From the NCBI RefSeq assembly GCF_009789575.1, contig NZ_CP046908.1, positions 4,121,001-4,185,000 of the forward strand: DNA of 64,000 nt. Direction: 5' to 3'. The translations under genes and the position numbers were made by a program. The stretch comes from Stappia indica. GTDB lineage: Bacteria > Pseudomonadota > Alphaproteobacteria > Rhizobiales > Stappiaceae. Positions 9,041 to 15,561 of this stretch are shown piece after piece; positions within the stretch are counted from its first letter, which is position 1; each line of letters opens with the position of its first letter. The notes beneath the pieces were generated by a model. It had not been told where the DNA came from and did no database searches. It saw nothing but the letters and a program-made list of their open reading frames with translations.

Positions 9041-9943
9041 TCAGATGGAGGCGGCGATGCGGGCGATCTCCGCCATGGTGGCATCGCGGACCTTCGCCTC
9101 GGCCTGCGGCATCTCGCAATAGGCGGTGACGATCAACGCGCCGCGGCTGCTCGGCCAGGCGACGCCGATGTCGTTGGCGTGGCCCTTGCCGCTGGTGCCG
9201 GTCTTGTCGCCGACCAGCCAGTCGGCGGGAAAGCCGGCCCGCAGGCGCGCGTCGCCCGTCCGGTTGGTGACCAGCCAGGCCGTCAGCTGGTCGCGCGAGC
9301 GGCGCGACAGCGCATCGCCGAACAGCAGCTTGCGAAGGGTTTGCGCCATCGCCGCCGGCGTCGTCGTGTCGCGCTCGTCGCCGGGCCCGTCATGGGCATT
9401 GAGCTCCGGCTCCATGCGGTCGTGGCGGGTGATCTCGTCGCCGAGCGAGCGGGCGAAGGCGGTGAGCGCCGCCGGACCGCCGAAGCTCTTGAGCAGCAGG
9501 TTGGCGGCGGTGTTGTCGCTCATCGTCATCGTCGCCTCGCACAGTTCCGCGACCGTCAGGCCGGGGCCGCCGGCATGCTTTTCCGTGCCCGGCGACCAGG
9601 ACACCAGGTCGCGCGTGGTGAAGGGAATGCGCCGGTCGAGCTGTTCCTCTTCCCGGTCGGCGCGGGAAAGGACGAAGGCGGCGATCATCAGTTTGAACGT
9701 CGAGGCCATCAGGAAGCGCTCGTCCGCCCGGTTGCCGAAAGTCTGTCCGCTGGCCACATCGTGGATGGCGATGCCGAGGCGCCCGCCCTGCTTGCGCTCC
9801 AGCGCAGCGAGACGCCCCTCGATATCTGCGGCATCGGCCGTGCCGGCACGGGCGGGCATGGTCACGAGAGCGGTGCCGGCGGTCAGCGTCGGGGCGAGCA
9901 GAAGCGAGCCGGCAAGTGCCTGCCGGCGAGACAGTTTGAACAT
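9041..9943 (-). CDS. Class A beta-lactamase, probable Tat export
   Basis: Serine beta-lactamase that hydrolyses beta-lactams in the periplasm, 300 residues. All class A elements are visible: S81-T-F-K84 (SxxK with the nucleophile), S142-D-N144 (SDN loop), E178-P-E-L-N (omega-loop general base) and K247-T-G-T (KTG). The N-terminus FKLSRRQALAGSLLLAPTL carries a twin Arg before a hydrophobic stretch, suggesting Tat export. Two in-frame ATGs lie 9 nt apart. The inner one is better spaced from GGAG and is used here. It is divergent from a LysR regulator, an ampR-like arrangement. Spectrum cannot be predicted. Confidence 0.93.
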   Translation of the reverse strand: MFKLSRRQALAGSLLLAPTLTAGTALVTMPARAGTADAADIEGRLAALERKQGGRLGIAIHDVASGQTFGNRADERFLMASTFKLMIAAFVLSRADREEEQLDRRIPFTTRDLVSWSPGTEKHAGGPGLTVAELCEATMTMSDNTAANLLLKSFGGPAALTAFARSLGDEITRHDRMEPELNAHDGPGDERDTTTPAAMAQTLRKLLFGDALSRRSRDQLTAWLVTNRTGDARLRAGFPADWLVGDKTGTSGKGHANDIGVAWPSSRGALIVTAYCEMPQAEAKVRDATMAEIARIAASI

Positions 9944-10112
9944 GGGTTTCATCTCCGTGGTGAAAGCGTGCGGCCTGCGCCGGTCGGTGCGGCGGCAGGG
10001 CGCTGGATGGCCTCCCAGCCTGCGGGAGCGATCATGCGCAAACATGAGACCCTCGCCAAACGATCAATTCTGGGATTAGACATGAGAAAATCTTGGTCTT
10101 GGAGAAAGCCCC

Positions 10113-10979
10113 ATGGACGTCTCGCACCTGCCGCTCAATGCGCTGCGCGCCTTCGAGGCCTCGGCCCGGCTCGGCAGCTTCACCCGCGCCGGGCTGGAGC
10201 TGCGGGTGACCCAGACCGCGATCAGCCATCAGGTGAAGGCGCTGGAGGAAACGCTCGGCCTCACCCTGTTCAAGCGCCTGCCGCGCGGCCTCGCGCTCAC
10301 CGACGAGGCGCAGGCCTTGCTGCCTGTTCTGACCGATGCCTTCCGCCGGATGAGCGCGACGCTGAGCCAGTTCGAGCAGGGCAATTTCCGCGAGATCCTG
10401 ACCATCGGCGTCGTCGGCACCTTCGCCATCGGCTGGCTGCTGCCGCGTCTGGCGGGTTTTCGCGAGGCCCATCCCCATGTCGACCTGCGGCTGAAGACCA
10501 ACAACAACCGGGCCGACATGCTGCTCGACGGGCTCGACCTGTTCATCCGCTTCGGCGACGGCGCCTGGCACGCGACGGACGCGGTGCGGCTGATGGAGGC
10601 GCCGTTCTCGCCGGTCTGCGCGCCGCAGATCGCAGCGCGGCTCGCGCATCCGCGCGATCTTGGCGGCGAGGACCTGCTGCGCTCCTACCGGCAGGACGAA
10701 TGGGCGGCCTGGTTCCGCATGTCGGGCCTCGAGCCGTTGCCGGCGCGGGGCTTCATGTTCGACTCATCGAGGGCGCTGGTCGAGGCGGCATCGCTGGGCG
10801 CGGGCGTCGCCCTGGTGCCGGTGGCGATGTTCGCGCGCGAGATCGAGGAGGGGCGCGTCGTCCGGCCCTTCGCGGTGGAGGCTTCGCTCGGCGCCTACTG
10901 GCTGACCTCGTTGAAATCGCGCCGGCAGACGCCGGCCATGCGCGCCTTTCACCAGTGGATCGTGGACGAGGCGGGCTGA
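10113..10979 (+). CDS. LysR-family regulator, AmpR/GcvA-like, divergent from the beta-lactamase
   Basis: A 288-residue LysR regulator. The N-terminal winged helix-turn-helix (about residues 5-65, PLNALRAFEASARLGSFTRA then TQTAISHQVKALEETLG) is very close to AmpR/GcvA-type proteins. The C-terminal part is a LysR effector-binding domain. The start lies 8 nt after GGAG. The 169-nt gap to the divergent class A beta-lactamase is where such regulators normally bind. That pairing suggests it controls the beta-lactamase. Whether the inducer is a muropeptide, as for AmpR, is inference. No ampG or ampD is present in the window. Confidence 0.88.
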   Translation: MDVSHLPLNALRAFEASARLGSFTRAGLELRVTQTAISHQVKALEETLGLTLFKRLPRGLALTDEAQALLPVLTDAFRRMSATLSQFEQGNFREILTIGVVGTFAIGWLLPRLAGFREAHPHVDLRLKTNNNRADMLLDGLDLFIRFGDGAWHATDAVRLMEAPFSPVCAPQIAARLAHPRDLGGEDLLRSYRQDEWAAWFRMSGLEPLPARGFMFDSSRALVEAASLGAGVALVPVAMFAREIEEGRVVRPFAVEASLGAYWLTSLKSRRQTPAMRAFHQWIVDEAG

Positions 10980-11008
10980 AGCGGAGGCAAGGCCGCAGCG
11001 GTCCGGGC

Positions 11009-12004
11009 TCAGGTGGGCTGCGGTGCCGGCTGGACCTCGACCGTGATGTGGGAAAGGGCCGCGATCCGGGCGAGCCTTGCCTTGTAATGCGCCGGGTCCC
11101 TCGGCGCGCGCGAGACGAGGGAGACGATGGCTGCGTGGTGGCCGGGGCCGACCTGCCAGACATGCAGGTCGCAGATGCGGTCGCCGCCGGTCTCGACCGC
11201 CTTGCGGATCTCCTCCGGCAGGCGCTTGTCGTCGGGCGTACGGTCCAGCAGCACCGCGCCGGTCTCGCGGATCAGGCCCCACGACCAGCGCGCGATGATC
11301 AGCGCACCGACGACCCCCATCAGCGGGTCGGCCCAGAGCCAACCCTGGCTGCGTCCGAGCAGCAATGCGGTAATCGCGAGAACCGATGTCAGGGCGTCGG
11401 CCAGCACATGCAGATAAGCGGCGCGCAGGTTGTTGTCGCGCGCGGGGCCGTGGCCGGGATGCTCATGCGTGTCGTCGTGGGCGTGATCGTGGTGGGCGTG
11501 ATCGTGGTGGTGATGACCGTGATGATGGTGGCCATGATGGTGACCATGATCGTCCCTGAGCAGCCAGGCGCAGGCCAGGTTCACCACCAGTCCGATGACG
11601 GCGACGGCAATCGCCTGCTCGAAGCTGATCGCCACCGGGTTGGCGAGGCGCAGCAGGCTTTCCCATCCGATCAGCACGGCGACGAGCGCCAGAACGATGG
11701 CGCTGGCGAAGCCGCCGAGATCGCCGAGCTTTCCGGTGCCGAAGCTGAAGCGCGGATCGTTGCGGTAACGGCGCGCAAAGAGATAGGCGAGGGCGGTGAT
11801 GAGCAGGGCGGCCGCATGGGTGGACATGTGCCAGCCGTCGGCCAGCAGCGCCATCGAACCGAAGAGCGTGCCGGCGGCGATCTCGACGACCATCATTGTC
11901 GCCGTCAGGGCGATGACCAGCCAGACCCGCCGCTCGTTGCGCCGATGCTGCGAGCCGAGAAAGTCGTGTCCATGCGTGTAGGTGGAGATGGTCTCGGGTG
12001 CCAT
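11009..12004 (-). CDS. dmeF: Cation-diffusion-facilitator metal exporter, DmeF type
   Basis: Inner-membrane divalent metal/proton antiporter of the CDF family, 331 residues with six predicted membrane segments. The N-terminus THGHDFLGSQHRRNERRVW is characteristic of DmeF (Co/Ni export). Metal-site motifs are DGWHMSTH in the second segment and HVLAD in the fifth. A cytoplasmic loop (about residues 153-186) between the fourth and fifth segments holds about twenty His residues. A GGGAGAG ribosome site precedes the ATG. It lies 58 nt downstream of the RcnR-like regulator gene, matching known dmeR-dmeF operons. Co and Ni are inferred substrates, with Zn also possible. Confidence 0.9.
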   Translation of the reverse strand: MAPETISTYTHGHDFLGSQHRRNERRVWLVIALTATMMVVEIAAGTLFGSMALLADGWHMSTHAAALLITALAYLFARRYRNDPRFSFGTGKLGDLGGFASAIVLALVAVLIGWESLLRLANPVAISFEQAIAVAVIGLVVNLACAWLLRDDHGHHHGHHHHGHHHHDHAHHDHAHDDTHEHPGHGPARDNNLRAAYLHVLADALTSVLAITALLLGRSQGWLWADPLMGVVGALIIARWSWGLIRETGAVLLDRTPDDKRLPEEIRKAVETGGDRICDLHVWQVGPGHHAAIVSLVSRAPRDPAHYKARLARIAALSHITVEVQPAPQPT

Positions 12005-12030
12005 TGCACTCTCCCACGGCCTGCTGTGTG

Positions 12031-12075
12031 GCTTATTTCATGCCGGCCTATTTCATGCCGACCTATTTCATGTAG
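12031..12075. repeat. 15-bp sequence in three tandem copies at the end of dmeR
   Basis: The units are 12031-12045, 12046-12060 and 12061-12075, sharing CTATTTCATG (first copy CTTATTTCATG). Read on the minus strand each holds ATG-AAA-stop, so the last codons and stop of dmeR have been duplicated twice in frame. The first two units differ by one base. Confidence 0.85.
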
Positions 12076-12335
12076 GTGCGGATGACCTCGAGCAGCTCCT
12101 CGCTGCCCTGCCGGCGCTCGGCCTCGGTCTGCGCATGAAGGACATGCTCGTGAAGGTGGCCTTCCATCACTTCCGCGGTGAGGCCGCTCAGGGCGCCTCT
12201 GGCGGAGGCGAGCTGACGCAGGATTTCGGCGCAGGGCTTTTGGGCCTCCAGCGCGCGCTCGATGCCTTCGAGCTGTCCCTTGAGACGGCGAACCCTGGCA
12301 ATCAGCTTCTGCCCGTCGCGATGGGTATGGGACAT
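12063..12335 (-). CDS. dmeR: Ni/Co-responsive repressor of the RcnR/CsoR family
   Basis: A small all-helical metal-sensing repressor of 90 residues, aligning end to end with E. coli RcnR, including the MSHT start and the C-terminal DxY-like ending. The Ni/Co ligands of RcnR are all kept: H3, C35, H60 and H64. Binding of Co or Ni should release DNA and allow expression of dmeF. An RcnR-type operator lies 23 nt upstream of the start codon. It is the first gene of the dmeR-dmeF pair. The stop-codon region is tandemly repeated, listed separately. Confidence 0.92.
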   Translation of the reverse strand: MSHTHRDGQKLIARVRRLKGQLEGIERALEAQKPCAEILRQLASARGALSGLTAEVMEGHLHEHVLHAQTEAERRQGSEELLEVIRTYMK

Positions 12336-12357
12336 CGTGCCTGTCCGTGCCTTCCTG

Positions 12358-12378
12358 ATATAGTATAGGGGACTATAT
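12358..12378. promoter_or_regulatory. DmeR/RcnR operator
   Basis: ATATAGT-ATAGGGG-ACTATAT, an inverted repeat around a G-tract. RcnR-family operators are AT-rich inverted repeats flanking a G/C run, and the Rhizobium dmeRF operator has the same layout. It starts 23 nt upstream of dmeR and overlaps the likely promoter, so it should mediate autorepression. Confidence 0.8.
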
Positions 12379-12544
12379 TATATGTGTGGCGGAATGGGAA
12401 GTCCGGCCGCGCCTCGCGGCGTGAGACTTCCAGCCGAGCATCGGACAAGGTGGGAGAGACCGGTTTTCGGGCGCCGTGCCGCCGAACGCCGCGTCGGTTG
12501 GGGGCGCCCGATTTTCCTGCCTCAATCCATTGCCCCTTGAAATG

Positions 12545-12558
12545 CGTGATTACTCACG
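12545..12558. promoter_or_regulatory. Dyad upstream of the marR-like gene
   Basis: CGTGA-TTAC-TCACG, a perfect inverted repeat, followed by a TATATAGACT stretch that could be a -10 element. It lies 43 nt before the MarR-like start codon, so it is a candidate autorepression site. Confidence 0.5.
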
Positions 12559-12600
12559 TATATAGACTGCAACGATCACGCAAAAGGAAGGCGTCATGCC

Positions 12601-13047
12601 ATGAATGCGCTTGTCTTCACCCTCCTCGACATTGCTGGCCTCATCGAGAAGCGGCTCGACCGCCCGCTTGCCGGCGCCCGCGGCGTCAGCTTCCGCGAGT
12701 ACCGCCTGCTGAAAAGCCTGTCGGAGTTTCCCGGCAGCCGCGCCATGCGGGTGGAACTGGCCCAGTCCGTCGGCCTGACGCCCTCTGCCGTGACCCGCGC
12801 GCTGAAGCCGCTGGAAAAGCTCGGCTATGTGGTGACGGAAAAGGGCGAGCGGGATGCCCGCCAGAGCCTGGCGCGGTTGACGCAGGCCGGTGAGATCCTG
12901 CTTGCCGATGCCGATGCCATCGTCGCCGACGTGGTGGCCGGACTGCCGGCCATGTCGATCAGCGAGGGCCAGCTCGCCGAACTGCATCGCGGCCTGGCCG
13001 GTCCGCCGGCAAGCCGGACGGTGCCCTTGAGGGCCGCCATCGTCTGA
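12601..13047 (+). CDS. MarR-family transcriptional regulator
   Basis: A 148-residue MarR-type winged-helix regulator. The recognition region is QSVGLTPSAVTRALKPLEKLGYV (about residues 57-79), followed by the beta-wing EKGERDARQSLARLTQAG. MarR proteins usually repress their own promoter and respond to small aromatic or oxidising signals, but none can be named here. AAGGAAGG precedes the start. A small dyad lies upstream and a long perfect hairpin downstream, so it seems to be a one-gene transcript. Confidence 0.88.
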   Translation: MNALVFTLLDIAGLIEKRLDRPLAGARGVSFREYRLLKSLSEFPGSRAMRVELAQSVGLTPSAVTRALKPLEKLGYVVTEKGERDARQSLARLTQAGEILLADADAIVADVVAGLPAMSISEGQLAELHRGLAGPPASRTVPLRAAIV

Positions 13048-13058
13048 CCCGGCAAGAG

Positions 13059-13095
13059 GTGCGGGGGGCATCCCGTCGCGGGATGCCCCCCGCAC
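13059..13095 (+). terminator. 16-bp perfect hairpin after the marR-like gene
   Basis: GTGCGGGGGGCATCCC (13059-13074) pairs completely with GGGATGCCCCCCGCAC (13080-13095) around a 5-nt loop. No T-run follows, but the stem is strong enough to act as a terminator or 3' stabiliser. Confidence 0.65.
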
Positions 13096-13168
13096 TGGTC
13101 TCCCGCGCCCTGCGGAGCGTATAAGCGTCTGTTCCCACTTGATCTTGCAACCGGGTCCCGAGTTCCGC

Positions 13169-14071
13169 ATGTCGCTTGCCATCGTCCACCACCCGGCCTT
13201 TTGCGCCGACATTCCTGCCGCTCACCGCTTCCCGATGAACAAGTTCCGCCGCGTGGCGGAGGTGCTCGTCGAGGACGGGCTGGTCGCGCCGGACGGCTTT
13301 CACCGGCCGGCGCCCGCACCGGCGGAGTGGATCGCGCTCGCCCATGACCGGTCCTATGTCGACCAGGTCTTCGCCGCCGATGTGCCGGCGCCCATCGCCC
13401 GCGAGATCGGCCTGCCGATGAGCGAGAGCGTCGGCTTCCGTGCCCGCTGCGCCACCGCCGGCACGGTTCTGGCCGCCTTGCTGGCGCTCGACCGGGGGAT
13501 TGCCTGCAACACCGCCGGCGGCAGCCATCACGCCAGGAGTTCGCAAGGGGCGGGGTTCTGCGTCTTCAACGATGTGGCGGTCGCGATCCGCCTGCTGATG
13601 GCGGACCGGGCGATCCGCCGCGCCATGGTCGTCGATCTCGACGTGCACCAGGGCGACGGCACCGCGCAGATCTTCGCCGGCGACGAGGCGGTGTTCACCC
13701 TGTCGGTGCATGCTGGCCGGAACTATCCCGTCCGCAAGGTGCCCTCAAGCCTCGACGTGCCGCTGGACGACGGGGTGGGGGACGCGGCCTATCTGGCAGC
13801 GCTTGCCGGCGTCCTGCCGGACGCGCTCGCGAGCTTCCGGCCCGAAATCGTCTTCTACAATGCCGGCGTCGACCCGCACGAGGAGGACAGGCTGGGCCGC
13901 CTGTCGCTGAGCGACGAGGGGATCGCCGCCCGCGACCGCTACGTCGTTCAGCAGGTGCGCAAGGCAGGCATCCCGCTCGCCGGGGTCATCGGCGGCGGCT
14001 ATCTGGAGGATATCGACAGGCTGGCGCGCCGCCACACGATCCTGCACCGGGTGGCGGCGGAATTCGCCTGA
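13169..14071 (+). CDS. Histone-deacetylase-fold protein (arginase/deacetylase superfamily)
   Basis: Zn-dependent deacetylase-like protein, 300 residues, of the class found in many bacteria as protein, acetoin-utilisation or polyamine deacetylases. Visible are a His-His dyad in GGSHHARSS (H120, H121), the metal-binding DLDVHQGDG (D158, H160), and YNAGVDPHEEDRLGRL. The start giving MSLAIVHHPAF matches the family's N-terminus. No strong ribosome site is visible, so the start is less sure. It follows the MarR gene but is separated by a strong hairpin. Natural substrate is unknown. Confidence 0.87.
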   Translation: MSLAIVHHPAFCADIPAAHRFPMNKFRRVAEVLVEDGLVAPDGFHRPAPAPAEWIALAHDRSYVDQVFAADVPAPIAREIGLPMSESVGFRARCATAGTVLAALLALDRGIACNTAGGSHHARSSQGAGFCVFNDVAVAIRLLMADRAIRRAMVVDLDVHQGDGTAQIFAGDEAVFTLSVHAGRNYPVRKVPSSLDVPLDDGVGDAAYLAALAGVLPDALASFRPEIVFYNAGVDPHEEDRLGRLSLSDEGIAARDRYVVQQVRKAGIPLAGVIGGGYLEDIDRLARRHTILHRVAAEFA

Positions 14072-14090
14072 TCGTGCAAGGCCTGCGGCT

Positions 14091-14366
14091 TCAGCTGCGG
14101 CGGCCGAGGCTCATCAACCGCAGCACCACCCAGATCGGGATCACCACCACGGCGCCGAGCACGAAATAGCCGCCGAGCTGGCCGAGCGCCTCGAAGCCGA
14201 GGTCCCACAGGCGGCGGATGAAGGAAACGATCCCGTCGAACACGTCGAGCGGGTGCAGGTCGAGCGCCGACAGCAGCACGCCGACGACGAAGGACAGGAA
14301 CAGCAGCTTGAGGATCACCCGGGCGGGCGAGTCTCCGAGAAAGCGGCTGATCGGGCTGTTGGACAT
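14091..14366 (-). CDS. Small membrane protein, DUF6460-like
   Basis: A 91-residue protein starting MSNSPISRFLGDSPARVILK. Two hydrophobic stretches (about residues 16-35 and 60-85) flank a short loop with LHPLDVFDGIVSFIRRLWDLG. It resembles the alphaproteobacterial DUF6460 family, whose role is unknown. It converges on the deacetylase-like gene with about 20 nt between them. Confidence 0.75.
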   Translation of the reverse strand: MSNSPISRFLGDSPARVILKLLFLSFVVGVLLSALDLHPLDVFDGIVSFIRRLWDLGFEALGQLGGYFVLGAVVVIPIWVVLRLMSLGRRS

Positions 14367-14491
14367 GCGCTTGTTCCTGCAAGGGCTGACGAGCGGACGC
14401 AAGGCCTGCGCCCCGTCCCGTGTCCCCGAGATGTAGGCGGCGGGAGGCGCCGGATCAAACGCAAAATGGCCTTGTCCGTTTCGCCGGCGCC

Positions 14492-14535
14492 CATGTCATC
14501 GCGCCTATGTCATCATGTCATCTCGCCTATGTCAT
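14492..14535. repeat. 22-bp sequence in two tandem copies
   Basis: The copies at 14492-14513 and 14514-14535 differ at one base. Each contains ATGTCAT twice, so the heptamer occurs four times in 44 bp. No reading frame uses it. Confidence 0.85.
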
Positions 14536-14547
14536 ATTGCCAATATG
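14533..14547. promoter_or_regulatory. 15-bp palindrome beside the tandem repeat
   Basis: CATATTG-C-CAATATG is a perfect dyad overlapping the end of the tandem repeat. Its length and AT content suit a protein-binding site. It lies 166 nt upstream of the DUF6460 gene start and about 235 nt upstream of the META-domain gene. The binding protein is unknown. Confidence 0.45.
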
Positions 14548-14781
14548 ATGCCACATTAGAGCGTGACATCTCTTGTCGTGGGATGCAGGCGATTCACGGC
14601 GTTTGGCCGGATCGCACGGGCTCGGGAGGCGGCGGGCCGGCAGTCATCCTCATCGCCGGCGCTCGTTTTCGGAGTGCCCGGCCACGGCCACGGCTCCGGA
14701 ACCGGTCGCACGGAGCCGGGAAGCGAACCGACCTAAGCCGAAGGCCCCTGCCGCTGCGGCGCGGGGCCCGTCAAGCCAGGA

Positions 14782-15255
14782 ATGCCTGTCGTCATGTCTC
14801 TTCAGACCCTTGCCGCCTTGCGAAAGATCGCCGTCCTTGCGCTCGCCGCCGCGCCGCTGGTCGGCCTTGCCTCCCATCCCTCGGCGGCGGAGGCGCAGGA
14901 CCTCTCCGTCACCGGCACCTGGCGGATCGAGGCGCTTGCCGCCCCGGGCGGTGCGCTGGTCGATGTCGACCAGGGCCTGTCCAGCCGCACGGAAGTGACC
15001 ATCGACCGCCACGGCATGTGGCTGGCCTCGGCCGGCTGCAACCGCCTGCGCGGCACGCTGCAGCAGATGGGACACGCGCTCTCCGTCTCGACCCGCGTGA
15101 TGGCCACCGAGATGGCCTGCGAGGGGCCGTCCGGCGATCTCGAGCGCCGGTTCCTGCACTTCTTTCCGGTGGTGAAGCAGATCGACGGCATGCCCGGCCG
15201 CGTGCTCTTGCGCGATCAGTCCGGCGCCGCGGTGCTGCTGCTGGTCAACAAGTAG
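14782..15255 (+). CDS. Secreted META-domain (HslJ-like) protein
   Basis: A 157-residue exported protein. Residues 1-38 look like a signal peptide, hydrophobic and ending near AAEAQ. The remainder matches the META/HslJ domain, with a GTWRIEAL opening strand, ASAGCNRLRGTLQQ and a conserved Cys in ATEMACEGP. META proteins are linked to heat- or antibiotic-related stress in other bacteria, but their biochemical role is poorly defined. A second in-frame ATG four codons in is an equally possible start. It stands alone. Confidence 0.78.
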   Translation: MPVVMSLQTLAALRKIAVLALAAAPLVGLASHPSAAEAQDLSVTGTWRIEALAAPGGALVDVDQGLSSRTEVTIDRHGMWLASAGCNRLRGTLQQMGHALSVSTRVMATEMACEGPSGDLERRFLHFFPVVKQIDGMPGRVLLRDQSGAAVLLLVNK

Positions 15256-15561
15256 CGCCGGCTTTTTGCGGCTTCGCACGGGTTTTTTCATTCCGGGAGT
15301 GTGAAGTTGCTGCCGTGCGTTCCCCTCTGGCGCTCTGGCAACCAATAGGCCCCGGCGCGCGCTGCGCTTGGCCGGGGTGACCTCGGAGGGGATGCGGGGC
15401 CTTGCCTCCCTCTCGGAGGTCATCCCGGTCCAGCTTCCCCTATCGCGCAGCCGAACACAGTTGCCGGTCTTCGGCTTCACTGAGACCGGTATGACATCCG
15501 GAGAGCGGGGCGGCCGAGGGCCGCCCTTCGCATGTGTCGTGAGCCTGAATGAAGCGGCGTC
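15256..15561. other. Convergent gap with degraded intergenic repeat
   Basis: A 306-nt interval between the META gene and the end of fadJ, which converge. From about 15403 to 15530 it holds repeat-like sequence (GTCATCCCGG, GCCGGTCTTCGGC, ACCGGTATGACATC) related in style to 8285-8440. A hairpin GGGCGGCC-GAG-GGCCGCCC (15508-15526) lies 36 nt past the fadJ stop and could end that transcript. No gene is seen. Confidence 0.5.

Larger units (their letters stand above)
14367..14781. other. Gap with tandem repeat and palindrome
   Basis: A 415-nt interval between divergent genes. No supported gene is seen in it. A 22-bp direct repeat and an adjoining palindrome (14492-14547) are listed separately. 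From about 14590 to 14780 the sequence is GC-rich with no recognised element. Confidence 0.55.

Noticed and set aside
9179-12085. 968-codon + strand frame across beta-lactamase, LysR and dmeF genes
   Set aside because: Shadow frame; each of the three genes beneath it has intact family motifs.
14492-14535. Tandem repeat as a possible CRISPR fragment
   Set aside because: Only two adjoining units with no spacers and no cas genes in the window.
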